Assembly (NCBI GenBank): GCA_016845245.1
Contig: JAERSY010000059.1
Span: 34,959-98,958 of the forward strand
Reading direction: 5' to 3'
Length of the DNA: 64,000 bases
DNA from: Phycisphaerae bacterium
GTDB taxonomy: Bacteria > Planctomycetota > Phycisphaerae > Phycisphaerales > SM1A02
The notes beneath the pieces are model-generated. The model ran no database searches and had not been told where the DNA came from. It saw nothing but the letters and a program-made list of their open reading frames with translations. Each line of letters starts with the position of its first letter. Positions within the stretch are counted from its first letter, which is position 1. Shown in pieces: positions 8,849 through 17,821 of this stretch. Made by a program: the position numbers and the translations under genes.

Positions 8849-9776
8849 TCATTTCCCGAAGCGCCGCAATCGTATCTGTCTCACATTGAAAACCAAGTGC
8901 TTCTTGAATAGCTTTTATTGATGCAAGCGAATGCAATACATCGCCATCACGCATTGGTTGATACGCCGGCTCTACATCATCACCAAAAATGACTGTTGCA
9001 AGTGTATTCACAGACATCGATTGTCCGCTCCCGACATTCAAAGATGCGCCATGAAACGGAGTTTGGCTTGCACCTGCAAGCATGCAAGCGTGCACGATGT
9101 TTGAGACGTGAATGAAATCTCGCGATTGCGTGCCATCTCCATAAATGATTGGCAGCTTGCCGCACGCGTTCGCTTCAAGAAACGCAGAGACTACGGCAGC
9201 GTAATGTGAATCAGCATCTTGCCCCTCACCAAACACATTGAAGAACCGAAGCGATACGCCATCAAGTTCTGGCGGCAATGCCTTCATGAGTGCTTCAGCA
9301 TTGACTTTGCTTTCAGCATAGGGCGATGCTGGTTGCAATGGGTCATCTTCCACACTTGGCACGCGAGGTTCGACGCCATAACACGCTGCAGAAGATGCAA
9401 GCACAACACGGTTGCAATGTTCATCTAACGCGTGTTTGAGTACTGACGCAGTGCCTTGCACATTGATGTTGAAACAATCTTCGGGGTGCTGCACACTTTC
9501 AGGCACAGAGACGAAAGCTGCAAGGTGGAACACAGTTGAGCAACCATTGATGGCTTTCGACAATGCAACCTTATCAAGAATGCTTCCTTCAACAAACTCA
9601 ACATCCAATCCATCAAGCCGGCTAAGCTTGCCACTACTCAAATCATCAATGACCTTGACGCTGCATCCAATCGATGTGAGTTCACGTGCTAAGTGCGAAC
9701 CAATAAAGCCAGCACCGCCAGTAACGAGGACTGACTGCTTTGCAAAAAAATCATTGACATCTTGCGAAAACTCCAT
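8811..9776 (-). CDS. NAD-dependent epimerase/dehydratase (UDP-glucose 4-epimerase-like)
   Basis: An extended SDR of about 321 residues. VTGGAGFIGSHLARELT is the NAD-binding motif, DDLSSG is typical of UDP-hexose 4-epimerases, and PYAESKV is the YxxxK motif. RFFNVFGEGQ and DGTQSRDFIHV, both typical of GalE- and WbpP-like enzymes, follow. It likely interconverts UDP-sugars for the surface glycan; the exact sugar is not determinable. The start at 9776 is preferred over 9815 because the longer version would run into the divergent cysS start at 9803, leaving 26 bases between the genes. Confidence 0.85.
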   Translation of the reverse strand: MEFSQDVNDFFAKQSVLVTGGAGFIGSHLARELTSIGCSVKVIDDLSSGKLSRLDGLDVEFVEGSILDKVALSKAINGCSTVFHLAAFVSVPESVQHPEDCFNINVQGTASVLKHALDEHCNRVVLASSAACYGVEPRVPSVEDDPLQPASPYAESKVNAEALMKALPPELDGVSLRFFNVFGEGQDADSHYAAVVSAFLEANACGKLPIIYGDGTQSRDFIHVSNIVHACMLAGASQTPFHGASLNVGSGQSMSVNTLATVIFGDDVEPAYQPMRDGDVLHSLASIKAIQEALGFQCETDTIAALREMINPTQQSCCSHQ

Positions 9777-9802
9777 TGGTTCAAAGTATCGTATCAATAA
9801 AC

Positions 9803-11338
9803 ATGCAGTTATCACTTTACAACTCGCTCACTCGGACCACAGAACGATTCCAAGCCATTGATGAAGCGGGGCAAACAGTCACGTTTTATGCGTGTGGCCC
9901 AACGGTGTATGACTATGCACACATTGGAAACTTTCGAGCGTTTTTAAATGCTGACGTGCTCCGAAGGACGCTCGAGTCAATTGGGTACACCGTCAATCAA
10001 GTCATGAACATCACTGATGTTGGACATATGACTGAGGATAACCTTGCAGACGGCGGCGGTGAAGACAAAATGCAGGTCGCCGCAAATCGGCTCACTGAGG
10101 CGAAGAAGGCGGGAACGCTCCCAGAAGATTCGGAGATTGACCCAAATGATCCGTACGCCGTGGCATCGTTTTACGCGGATGCCTTTCTTGAAGATGGCGA
10201 AATGCTTGGGATGCGAATTGTCGAAGATGCGAAACAATCAATGGACTGCATGCCAAGACCGACTGCATACATTGAACAAATGATTGCACTCATTGGTCAG
10301 CTCATTGAGAACACTCACGCATATGTTGCTACTGACGGTGTCGTGTACTTCGACGTTATGTCCTATCCAGAATATGGAAAGCTATCTGGCAATACGCTTG
10401 ATTCACTGCGAAGTGGTGAGGGTGGTCGAGTCGACATGGAAACGCAATCAATCAAAAAACACCCTGCAGATTTCATGTTGTGGAAGCCCGATGCAAAACA
10501 CCTCATGCGATGGGCAAGTCCGTGGGGTGAGGGGTATCCGGGATGGCACCTTGAGTGTTCAGCAATGGCGTGCGCACTATTAGGTGACGTCATCGACATT
10601 CATTCTGGTGGCGAAGACAACATTTTCCCGCACCATGAATGCGAAATTGCTCAATCTTGTTGCGCAACTGGGAATACGTCGTTTGCACATTACTGGTTCC
10701 ACACTCGGTTCTTACTCGTTGATGGTGGCAAGATGAGTAAGAGTAAGGGGAACTTTTTCACACTTCGCTCGCTCATCGAGAAAGGTGCAACGCCAGCAGC
10801 AGTTCGTCTAGAACTCATCAAAACACACTACCGTTCAAATGCGAACTTTACGATGCAAGGGCTCAAAGATGCACAGCGTCAAATTGAACGGTGGCACCGT
10901 CTGAAGCGTTGGCTTGAACAACACCGGGAGCACGCAATTGATGCAAGGGGTCCACTGTCCCAAGCAAAAGATAAGTTTATGGAAGCGATGTGTGATGATT
11001 TAAATGTTGCGGGTGCAATCGGTGCTTTGAGTGAAGCGGTTTCGGCCTATGCAGTTGAACAAGAACCAACTGTGACAGGTGAGGGAGGTACGCTTCAAGA
11101 CGAACTTGATGCGTTGCATGCAATGGATGAAGTGTTAGGCGTACTCAACCTTCAACATGAAGCATCCACAACCACACTTGCGGTTGAAACGATTGAAGCG
11201 ATGTTAGAGGAACGCATCACGGCTAGAGATAACAAAGATTGGTCTCGAGCGGATGACATTCGGGATGAACTTCTAGAAATGGGTATCGAGATTAAAGATG
11301 GTCCCGAAGGAACGTCTTGGACTCGGGTCGTGCAGTAA
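9803..11338 (+). CDS. cysS: Cysteinyl-tRNA synthetase
   Basis: CysRS charges tRNA-Cys with cysteine. The class I HIGH motif appears as HIGN in DYAHIGNFRAF, and the KMSKS loop is KMSKSKGNF at about residue 311. The zinc-binding residues are in CGPTVYD, GWHLECSAM and HHECEIAQS. An insertion with ADGGGEDK lies between HIGH and the core. The start at 9803 leaves MQLSLYNSL, the normal N-terminus; an upstream in-frame start at 9776 would abut the divergent gene. The TAA stop overlaps the ATG of coaE (TAATG). Confidence 0.95.
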   Translation: MQLSLYNSLTRTTERFQAIDEAGQTVTFYACGPTVYDYAHIGNFRAFLNADVLRRTLESIGYTVNQVMNITDVGHMTEDNLADGGGEDKMQVAANRLTEAKKAGTLPEDSEIDPNDPYAVASFYADAFLEDGEMLGMRIVEDAKQSMDCMPRPTAYIEQMIALIGQLIENTHAYVATDGVVYFDVMSYPEYGKLSGNTLDSLRSGEGGRVDMETQSIKKHPADFMLWKPDAKHLMRWASPWGEGYPGWHLECSAMACALLGDVIDIHSGGEDNIFPHHECEIAQSCCATGNTSFAHYWFHTRFLLVDGGKMSKSKGNFFTLRSLIEKGATPAAVRLELIKTHYRSNANFTMQGLKDAQRQIERWHRLKRWLEQHREHAIDARGPLSQAKDKFMEAMCDDLNVAGAIGALSEAVSAYAVEQEPTVTGEGGTLQDELDALHAMDEVLGVLNLQHEASTTTLAVETIEAMLEERITARDNKDWSRADDIRDELLEMGIEIKDGPEGTSWTRVVQ

Positions 11339-11955
11339 TGTCTTCCCCAATTCCTATCATTGGTGTTACAGGGGGTATTGGCTCTGGTAAAAGTTTCGTT
11401 GCACGAACATTTGAATCATTTGACTGTGTTGTTGCAAACGCTGATGACAATGCCAAAGTTGTTTTAAATCGAGAAGAGATTCAAGACACAATAAGAGCGT
11501 GGTGGGGTGACGAATGTGTTGGTCAAGATGGTCAAACGAATCGGGCGTTCATTGCATCAATTGTGTTTAACGATGTCGATGCTCGGGAAAAACTTGAGGG
11601 GTTGATTCACCCAGTTGTCAGAGCCATGCAAGAAGCGCAATTCTCAAACGCTCCTGAACACACAAGAGCACTTGTGATTGATGCTCCATTGTTGCTTGAA
11701 ACAGATTTGCACACCCTTTGTGACTACATCATCTTTGTGCAGGCAAACGAGGCATTGCGATTAGAACGAGTGCAAGAAACGCGTGGTTGGGACGAAAATG
11801 AGCTTCGAAGACGGGAAGAAGCACAGTTGCCACTTGACAAAAAGGCCGATTCAGCGGATTATGTCATTATCAACGAGAGCGATCAGTCGTCAGTGATGAC
11901 GCAAGTTAAACAAGTCCTCGACGATATCCATGGACAACAAGTAAAGAAGTCCTAA
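11338..11955 (+). CDS. coaE: Dephospho-CoA kinase
   Basis: CoaE phosphorylates the ribose 3'-hydroxyl of dephospho-CoA, the last step of coenzyme A synthesis. GVTGGIGSGKS at the N-terminus is the Walker A loop, DAPLLLET is the substrate/LID region, and the length of about 205 residues is normal. Asn-Ala-Asp in VVANADDNA replaces the more usual D-A-D. The ATG at 11338 shares a base with the cysS stop, so the two are translationally coupled. PanC, an earlier CoA-pathway enzyme, lies far away at 52.2 kb. Confidence 0.92.
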   Translation: MSSPIPIIGVTGGIGSGKSFVARTFESFDCVVANADDNAKVVLNREEIQDTIRAWWGDECVGQDGQTNRAFIASIVFNDVDAREKLEGLIHPVVRAMQEAQFSNAPEHTRALVIDAPLLLETDLHTLCDYIIFVQANEALRLERVQETRGWDENELRRREEAQLPLDKKADSADYVIINESDQSSVMTQVKQVLDDIHGQQVKKS

Positions 11956-12059
11956 GACAAAACCCCCTTTTATTGCATTCATACACTTGCCACAAGGCAC
12001 CGTAGTCCATACCAACTCATGGTATTCAGGGCACATCGGGTAGAGGAGAATCATAGGAA

Positions 12060-13493
12060 ATGGCTAAGAAAAGAAGACGTCGTAAGAAAACGAGCAGCGG
12101 TGATGGTCTCGCGACCATGTCACTCAAGCCGGGTGAAGTGCCAACAGATGAAGAGCTCGAAACGGAGGCGGCATCGCTGGACTCTAAGTTAACGGCAGCT
12201 GCTCAAAAGAAATATGACAAGGCGAAGAAGGAAGGGTTTGACCTTGCTGCACTTCAGCACATGAAGAGCAAGGAGCTTGGTGAGATTGCCAAGAAAGAAA
12301 AAGTTGAGCATTGGTCAGACATGCCTCGCCAAAAACTTGTGTTTGAAATCTTAAAAGCACAAGCAAACAGGCAAGGACTCATGATTGGTGAAGGCACGCT
12401 TGAAATCATGAGTGATGGGTATGGATTCCTTCGAAGTCCAGAGTATTCATATGTGGCATCACCAGATGATGTCTATGTCAGCCCATCGCAGATTCGTCGA
12501 TTTGGATTACGGAAGGGGCAAATCATTCGTGGTTTGATTCGACCTCCAAAAGAAACTGAAACATATTTTGCGATGCTTCGTGTCGAAGCCATCAATGGAA
12601 AAGATCCAAAAGACATTCACGATGTTCCAACCTTCGAAAACTTAACACCGCTCCATCCTGAAGAACGAATCATGATGGAAACTGAAAGTGACGTTATCGA
12701 AACACGCGTCATTGATTTGGTTTCACCGATGGGCTTTGGTCAGAGAGCGCTAATTGTCGCTCCACCAAGAACAGGTAAAACAGTCTTGCTTCAAAAGATG
12801 ACTAAGGCAATTGCGACAAATCATCCTGATGTTCACGTCATCGTTTTACTTGTTGATGAACGCCCAGAAGAAGTGACTGACTTTAAGCGAAGCACACCTG
12901 ACTCAGTTGAAGTTGTTGCAAGTACGTTTGACGAAGAAGCCAGGCGGCACATTCAAGTTGCTGAGATGGTGATGGAAAAATCGCGCCGAATGGTTGAGTT
13001 TGGTGAGCACGTCGTCATCTTGATGGACTCCATCACACGACTTGCACGCGGTTACAACAACGGCATGCCAACGACAGGAAAAATCGGCACAGGTGGCGTT
13101 GATTCAAAAGCATTGATTCGTCCGAAAAAGTTTTTCGGTTCTGCTCGTAACATTGAAGATGGTGGTTCATTAACCATCATCGGTACAGCGCTCGTTGACA
13201 CTGGTTCAAAAGCAGATGAAGTAATTTTTGAAGAGTTCAAAGGCACGGGCAACTCCGAATTGCACCTCACACGTAAGCTCGTTGAGAAACGCATTTGGCC
13301 AGCGATTGACATTGCAGCATCTGGCACACGCCGTGAAGAGTTGCTGCTTGATCCGAAAGAACACGAACTTGTTGGTCGGTTGCGTAAAGTTGTCAGCGAT
13401 ATGAGTCCTGTAGAGGCGATGGAAATGTTAAGAACTCGTATGGTGAAGACGAATTCCAACGCTGAATTCCTCATGACGATGAATCTTGGATAA
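12060..13493 (+). CDS. rho: Transcription termination factor Rho
   Basis: Rho is the hexameric RNA helicase that ends factor-dependent transcription. Order of parts: a basic, probably disordered N-terminus (AKKRRRRKKT), a SAP-like Rho_N helix bundle at about residues 60-105, the RNA-binding cold-shock domain with EIMSDGYGFLRSP, then the ATPase core. That core carries Walker A at APPRTGKT (about residue 235), VLLVDERPEEVTD, the Q-loop region VMEKSRRMVE, and MDSITRLARGYN. Length (477) is ordinary for Rho with an N-terminal extension. A GAGGAG at about 12042-12047 and AGGAA closer to the ATG precede the gene. Confidence 0.96.
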   Translation: MAKKRRRRKKTSSGDGLATMSLKPGEVPTDEELETEAASLDSKLTAAAQKKYDKAKKEGFDLAALQHMKSKELGEIAKKEKVEHWSDMPRQKLVFEILKAQANRQGLMIGEGTLEIMSDGYGFLRSPEYSYVASPDDVYVSPSQIRRFGLRKGQIIRGLIRPPKETETYFAMLRVEAINGKDPKDIHDVPTFENLTPLHPEERIMMETESDVIETRVIDLVSPMGFGQRALIVAPPRTGKTVLLQKMTKAIATNHPDVHVIVLLVDERPEEVTDFKRSTPDSVEVVASTFDEEARRHIQVAEMVMEKSRRMVEFGEHVVILMDSITRLARGYNNGMPTTGKIGTGGVDSKALIRPKKFFGSARNIEDGGSLTIIGTALVDTGSKADEVIFEEFKGTGNSELHLTRKLVEKRIWPAIDIAASGTRREELLLDPKEHELVGRLRKVVSDMSPVEAMEMLRTRMVKTNSNAEFLMTMNLG

Positions 13494-13548
13494 AGATGTG
13501 GTCAAAATGAAGATTCGTGCGTACAGTAACGGTATGAAAGAGATAAAG

Positions 13549-14487
13549 ATGATTCGACGCGCATTTACCATTGTTGAGATTCTCGTTGTTGTCGCGGTCA
13601 TTGCACTGCTCGTGGCGATTCTTCTTGTTTCCGTTCAAGGCAGTACTGATGCTGCGAAAAGCATTCGCACAGCTTCGAACCTTAAACAGATTGGTTCATG
13701 GATGCAGTTATGGTCAGGTGGTAATGGCGACTACATTCTTCCAAGCCAGTTCGATTTTGTCGATGAAGCAACATCGGGCAAAGCGGTTTCAGCTCGATTG
13801 AGCGCGAGTTCGCAAGATGACAATCCCCACGATGCAATTGTCCGCGGGCAATACCAAGGCACATGGTCTGATTTGTTATGGGTCGACAATAAGTTGCACA
13901 CAGCATACGGCTTGGGCGTGGGTTTAGATGGGTCAGGTCTTGATGACAGTGCAATTCTTAAATGGCAGTTTGATTCGCCAGACAATGACATCTTTGAAGA
14001 GATCTCTGCGTTTGAGCATCCATTCCGTTCCGCCCTTGAAAACACAAGAGGACCTGAACAAGGCGTCATGGGATATTTTGCTGCAAATGATTTCTTTGAC
14101 TCACGCAGTGACAATGACCTCGGTGATGAAGACTCAACATCAAGAGTCGATAAATACTACACCTATGCAATGATTCGTTCCCCAGCGCAATCGGTATACA
14201 TTGTTGACTCAATGGCTGGTGAAACAATCAGTGATGGGCCTGAACCATGGGTGTACGACTTTGACATCAACAGTGAGGGGCAGATGATTGCTCCAGATGC
14301 GGTGACGTATGGCGAGATTGATTACCGAAATGGCGGCGAATGCAACATTTTGTTGTTAGATGGCGCAGTCTCTTCCGTGACTCCATTTGCAGAGCGTGGT
14401 CCTCAAGCAGCAGGCACAACGGATACCTCCTTGTTTGGGAAGGGCTACCGAGTGCACCAACTCACGAAGCGTCGCCCAACCAACTAG
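13549..14487 (+). CDS. Pseudopilin-like protein with H-X9-DG-type C-terminus
   Basis: A prepilin-type protein of about 312 residues. RRAFTIVEILVVVAVI is the leader and hydrophobic helix, with Ala instead of Gly before the cleavage site, as is common in planctomycetes. The C-terminal ECNILLLDGAVSSV resembles the processing-associated H-X9-DG motif of the large planctomycete pseudopilin family, with Asn/Cys in place of the His region. The ATG at 13549 gives the shortest leader; in-frame ATGs at 13534 and 13507 are alternatives. It follows rho closely, which is probably accidental. A terminator lies about 110 bases downstream. Confidence 0.75.
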   Translation: MIRRAFTIVEILVVVAVIALLVAILLVSVQGSTDAAKSIRTASNLKQIGSWMQLWSGGNGDYILPSQFDFVDEATSGKAVSARLSASSQDDNPHDAIVRGQYQGTWSDLLWVDNKLHTAYGLGVGLDGSGLDDSAILKWQFDSPDNDIFEEISAFEHPFRSALENTRGPEQGVMGYFAANDFFDSRSDNDLGDEDSTSRVDKYYTYAMIRSPAQSVYIVDSMAGETISDGPEPWVYDFDINSEGQMIAPDAVTYGEIDYRNGGECNILLLDGAVSSVTPFAERGPQAAGTTDTSLFGKGYRVHQLTKRRPTN

Positions 14488-14594
14488 CGTTTTTAGGCAG
14501 ATAACGGGGTTTGCCCTCGTTTTATCCACACCAAAACCTCAATTCTAGGGTAAAAGGGTTGCGTTTTTTACCCTTTTCGTTACACTTTCCCTTT

Positions 14595-14617
14595 CCGTCC
14601 CGCTTGGGACGGTTTTT
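14595..14617 (+). terminator. Rho-independent terminator after the pseudopilin gene
   Basis: CCGTCCC (14595-14601), loop GCTT, then GGGACGG (14606-14612) form a perfect 7-bp GC-rich hairpin followed by five T. A weaker hairpin with AAAAGGGT and ACCCTTTT arms lies just upstream at about 14552-14577. Confidence 0.75.
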
Positions 14618-14621
14618 AATC

Positions 14622-14664
14622 GGGGGACAGTCTTAGGGGGAATGTCTGGGGGAACTTTCGGGGG
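14622..14664 (+). repeat. Array of four G5 runs, candidate G-quadruplex
   Basis: Four GGGGG runs begin at 14622, 14636, 14648 and 14660, separated by 9, 7 and 7 bases; the last three have a strict 12-base period. The array sits between the terminator and the predicted promoter of the tRNA-Thr/tuf operon. Four G5 runs could fold into a G-quadruplex or form a phased binding site. Its role is unknown. Confidence 0.6.
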
Positions 14665-14684
14665 CGGAGCAAATGGAATTTGCT

Positions 14685-14713
14685 CTGACATACTCGCCAA
14701 GGAAGGATAGGAT
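14685..14713 (+). promoter_or_regulatory. Predicted sigma-70-type promoter of tRNA-Thr/tuf
   Basis: CTGACA at 14685-14690 (5 of 6 to the -35 consensus), a 17-base spacer, and TAGGAT at 14708-14713 (4 of 6 to the -10 consensus) lie 11 bases before the tRNA-Thr gene. The spacing is ideal and the position fits a short 5' leader. Confidence 0.6.
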
Positions 14714-14724
14714 TTGTTACTCAT

Positions 14725-14796
14725 GCCGCCGTAGCTCAGTGGTAGAGCGCACCCTTGGTAAGGGTGAGGTCACGGGTTCAAATCCCGTCGGTGGCT
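14725..14796 (+). tRNA. tRNA-Thr (anticodon GGT)
   Basis: A full cloverleaf is visible. The acceptor stem is GCCGCCG with CGGTGGC (one G-U pair), the D-stem GCTC/GAGC, and the anticodon stem CACCC/GGGTG around loop TTGGTAA. The T-stem is ACGGG/CCCGT around TTCAAAT. Anticodon GGT reads ACC and ACU. The discriminator is T, and no CCA is encoded. It heads the tuf operon, as in many bacteria. Confidence 0.96.
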
Positions 14797-14919
14797 TTGG
14801 AATTATGCGTTATTGCAGACGGTCTGCAGTAACAAAGTAGATGGTGTCGGTTGATGACCGGCGTACAAATTGGTTAGGTCGGTAGGTCACCTACCACCAT
14901 TTGAATTGGAGAACTCACG

Positions 14920-16119
14920 ATGGCTAAGGACACATTTGTTCGAAACAAACCCCACGTGAACATTGGCACAATCGGTCACATTGACCACGGTAAGACAACT
15001 CTTACTGCTGCTATTACAACTAGACAGGCTGCAAAAGGCCTCGGCGACGCTCGTGCATTTGATCAAATTGACAATGCACCAGAAGAAAAAGCTCGTGGTA
15101 TTACTATTGCAACAAGCCACCAAGAGTATGAATCAGATACTCGTCATTATGCTCACGTTGACTGCCCAGGTCACGCTGACTATGTGAAAAACATGATTAC
15201 TGGTGCTGCACAAATGGACGGCGGCATCCTAGTTGTTGCTGCGACTGACGGGCCAATGCCACAAACTCGTGAACACATCTTGCTCGCTCGTCAGGTTGGC
15301 GTTCCAGCACTTGTTGTGTACATGAATAAATGCGACATGGTTGATGACGAAGAACTACTTGAACTCGTTGAAATGGAAGTCCGTGACTTGCTTAGCAGTT
15401 ACGATTTCCCAGGCGACGACATTCCAGTGATTCGTGGTTCAGCTCTTAAAGCACTTGAATCAGAAGGCAAGGACGATGAAGCATGTGCATCAATCGATGA
15501 ATTGATGGCAGCATGTGACAGTTACATCCCAGAACCAGAACGAGCAGTCGATCAGGCATTCCTCATGCCAGTTGAAGACGTCTTCTCAATTAAAGGTCGT
15601 GGTACAGTTGTGACTGGTCGTATCGAACGCGGTCTTGTCAAAGTTGGTGACGAAGTTGAAATCGTTGGTTTGGCTGAAGAAACAGCAAAAACAACAGTCA
15701 CTGGCGTTGAAATGTTCCAAAAGATTCTTGAAGACGCTCAAGCTGGTGACAACGTTGGTTGCCTCCTTCGTGGTGTTGAGAAGGAAGACATTGAACGCGG
15801 TCAAGTGCTTTGTAAGCCAGGTAGCATCACTCCTCACACAAAGTTTGAGGGTGAAGTTTACGTCTTGACAAAAGAAGAGGGTGGACGTTCAACTCCATTC
15901 TTCAGTGGTTACAAACCACAGTTCTACTTCAGAACAACTGACGTTACTGGTAAGCTTGACTTGCTCGGTGGCGCAGAAATGTGCATGCCTGGCGATAACG
16001 TCAAGATGGCAATCGATCTTGAAAACAAACCAATCGCGATGGAAGAAGGTCTTCGTTTCGCGATTCGTGAAGGCGGCCGAACAGTTGGTTCAGGCGTCGT
16101 CACAAAGATTGTTGAGTAA
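14920..16119 (+). CDS. tuf: Elongation factor Tu
   Basis: EF-Tu delivers aminoacyl-tRNA to the ribosome as a GTP complex. The GTPase motifs are intact: GHIDHGKTT (G1), [10 protein letters not shown] (switch I), DCPGHADY (G3), NKCD (G4) and GSALKA (G5). Domains 2 and 3 follow, with the terminal [10 protein letters not shown] block. Length of 399 is normal. The ATG at 14920 is preceded by a GGAG at about 14908. It lies downstream of tRNA-Thr and upstream of rpmG, the usual bacterial order. Confidence 0.98.
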   Translation: MAKDTFVRNKPHVNIGTIGHIDHGKTTLTAAITTRQAAKGLGDARAFDQIDNAPEEKARGITIATSHQEYESDTRHYAHVDCPGHADYVKNMITGAAQMDGGILVVAATDGPMPQTREHILLARQVGVPALVVYMNKCDMVDDEELLELVEMEVRDLLSSYDFPGDDIPVIRGSALKALESEGKDDEACASIDELMAACDSYIPEPERAVDQAFLMPVEDVFSIKGRGTVVTGRIERGLVKVGDEVEIVGLAEETAKTTVTGVEMFQKILEDAQAGDNVGCLLRGVEKEDIERGQVLCKPGSITPHTKFEGEVYVLTKEEGGRSTPFFSGYKPQFYFRTTDVTGKLDLLGGAEMCMPGDNVKMAIDLENKPIAMEEGLRFAIREGGRTVGSGVVTKIVE

Positions 16120-16132
16120 TAAATTGTTGTAG

Positions 16133-16155
16133 GTAGGGGGAGCTTCTCCCCCTAC
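16133..16155 (+). terminator. Hairpin between tuf and rpmG (terminator or attenuator)
   Basis: GTAGGGGGAG (16133-16142), loop CTT and CTCCCCCTAC (16146-16155) form a perfect 10-bp hairpin just after the tuf stop. It is followed only by a weak T-rich stretch, so it may be a partial terminator or an mRNA-stabilising element that sets tuf apart from rpmG-secE-nusG. Confidence 0.5.
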
Positions 16156-16187
16156 TTGCAATATTTTGTACACGAAAAGGGTTCAAA

Positions 16188-16364
16188 ATGGCTAAGGCAA
16201 AAGATCGAGAATATGTATGGCTCCAATGCACGGAGACCGGTGATCTGAACTACCGCACAAGTATTCGAGTGAAAGGTGGCATTGATGAGAAAGTTAAGGA
16301 AGGGTACAAAAAGTACTGTCCTAGACTTCGCAAGCACACACTTCACAAGATTAAGCGGAAGTAA
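16188..16364 (+). CDS. rpmG: 50S ribosomal protein L33
   Basis: A 58-residue protein beginning MAKAKDREYVWLQCTETGD and ending in KYCPRLRKHTLHK, the highly conserved end of L33. Only one Cys remains in each of the two positions where zinc-binding L33 has CxxC pairs, so this is the zinc-free (C-minus) form. It is basic, as expected for a protein of the large subunit near the E site. A purine-rich AAAAGGG precedes the ATG. It lies between tuf and tRNA-Trp, its usual place. Confidence 0.93.
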   Translation: MAKAKDREYVWLQCTETGDLNYRTSIRVKGGIDEKVKEGYKKYCPRLRKHTLHKIKRK

Positions 16365-16385
16365 GTCGCGCCATTTGGTGCCAGG

Positions 16386-16458
<73 letters not shown>

Positions 16459-16507
16459 TTAAGGAATCATTCAAGCAGTAACGAAACAGCGCAAAGAAGG
16501 TACAACG

Positions 16508-16918
16508 ATGAGTGCAGGCATTTACAAACAAGGGCAAGGGTACTGGGTCAGGCTGATGTCAGCGATTGGCTACGGTCTTGTTGTCATGATGGGTGTCGTT
16601 TGGCTTTGGGACCAGATGCAAGGCGTCAAGATTGGAGACCTCGAATCGGTTTACATTCAAGGCGGCGTCGCGGTTCTCGCAATTGCAATCTTCGGCTTGA
16701 TTGGGTATTACCTCATTGGTCGTAAGCCCAAGTTTGTTGAGTTTATGATTTCAACAGAAGGTGAGATGAGGAAAGTGAACTGGTCTTCCAAAAGAGAAAT
16801 CATTGGTTCAACCATCCTTGTCATTTTGTTGACACTCTTTATTGCTCTCTTCTGTCAAGTTGCTGATTTAGGTTTCTCAGCGTTCTTCCAGTGGGCGGAT
16901 GTTCTTCAATCGACATAA
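16508..16918 (+). CDS. secE: Preprotein translocase subunit SecE (enlarged form)
   Basis: SecE clamps SecY in the Sec translocon. The C-terminal part shows the family core: an amphipathic segment with EMRKVNWSSKREIIGST, then one membrane helix (about residues 97-120). The N-terminal half carries two additional hydrophobic segments (about residues 17-33 and 48-68), so the protein has 136 residues instead of the roughly 60-70 of minimal SecE. Location between tRNA-Trp and nusG supports the call independently of sequence. The additional helices resemble the three-helix E. coli form. Confidence 0.92.
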   Translation: MSAGIYKQGQGYWVRLMSAIGYGLVVMMGVVWLWDQMQGVKIGDLESVYIQGGVAVLAIAIFGLIGYYLIGRKPKFVEFMISTEGEMRKVNWSSKREIIGSTILVILLTLFIALFCQVADLGFSAFFQWADVLQST

Positions 16919-16933
16919 GGAATTGGGAAGCAG

Positions 16934-17740
16934 ATGACTGAATACGAACAACAAATAGAATCTTCAGAACAGCGTGATGAAAACGTTCAAGAGGACGTGT
17001 CAGAAACTGCGACTGAAGTGACTGAAACTGAAGCAGTGGTTGAAGAAAGTCCAGTTGAAGAGAGTTCAATTGAAACAGCTGTTGAAGACTCACCACAAGT
17101 CGAAGTGGTTGCAGAGCCGGAAAGTGAACCAGTTCCAGCGAATCCGCAGGCACTTGGTCAAGCGGTTCATATTGAGAAACGAACTCAGGATGGCATGAAC
17201 TGGTTTGTGCTTCGAGTTGCTTCAAACAAAGAAGATTACGTTCGAGGTGCACTTGAAAAGAAAGTGCAGATTGAAGGTGTTGAACACCTTGTTGGCAGAA
17301 TCATGGTGCCAACTGAAAAGACCAGAACACTTACAAAAACGGGTAAAGCGAAGATTACCGAAACAAAGCTGTATCCCGGTTACATCTTTGTAGAAATGCG
17401 CCTTGTTGATCAACGCATTTCACAAGATGTGTTCTTCCTCATTAAGGAAACAACAGGCGTTGGTGATTTCGTTGGAACAGCGGGCAAGCCAACTCCAATG
17501 AGTGAAGAAGAAGTTGACAAGATGCTGTATGACTCACAAGCTCCTGAAGAAGTGACTGAAGTCAAACTTGAGTTTGTGAAGGGCGATCACGTCAGCGTGA
17601 AAGATGGTCCATTCATGGGTCACGAAGGAACTGTGGATGAGATTTATCCAGAGAAGGGCATCGTTCGCGTGCTCGCAACAGTCTTCGGTCGTCAAACGCC
17701 GCTTGATATTGAATACTGGATGATTGAGAAAGCAGAATAA
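16934..17740 (+). CDS. nusG: Transcription antitermination factor NusG with acidic N-terminal extension
   Basis: NusG binds RNA polymerase and couples it to Rho or the ribosome. The NGN domain starts at about residue 88 (NWFVLRVASNKED) and includes LYPGYIFVEM. The KOW domain is at residues 216-250 (KGDHVSVKDGPFMGHEGTV). Residues 1-75 are an added stretch rich in Glu, Thr, Ser and Val with few basic residues, probably disordered. The gene closes the tuf-secE-nusG block. A terminator follows directly, so the rplK usually found next is absent here. Confidence 0.94.
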   Translation: MTEYEQQIESSEQRDENVQEDVSETATEVTETEAVVEESPVEESSIETAVEDSPQVEVVAEPESEPVPANPQALGQAVHIEKRTQDGMNWFVLRVASNKEDYVRGALEKKVQIEGVEHLVGRIMVPTEKTRTLTKTGKAKITETKLYPGYIFVEMRLVDQRISQDVFFLIKETTGVGDFVGTAGKPTPMSEEEVDKMLYDSQAPEEVTEVKLEFVKGDHVSVKDGPFMGHEGTVDEIYPEKGIVRVLATVFGRQTPLDIEYWMIEKAE

Positions 17741-17766
17741 TTTTCAATTCAGATGAAACGACAAAA

Positions 17767-17796
17767 AGCCCGCTCTCTTTTGAGCGGGCTTTTTTT
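17767..17796 (+). terminator. Rho-independent terminator after nusG
   Basis: AGCCCGCTC (17767-17775), a 6-base loop and GAGCGGGCT (17782-17790) form a perfect 9-bp hairpin with a run of seven T. It ends the tuf-nusG transcript and lies upstream of the chosen moxR start. Confidence 0.92.
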
Positions 17797-17821
17797 ATTG
17801 AATGTATGGTATCGTGCTGAT

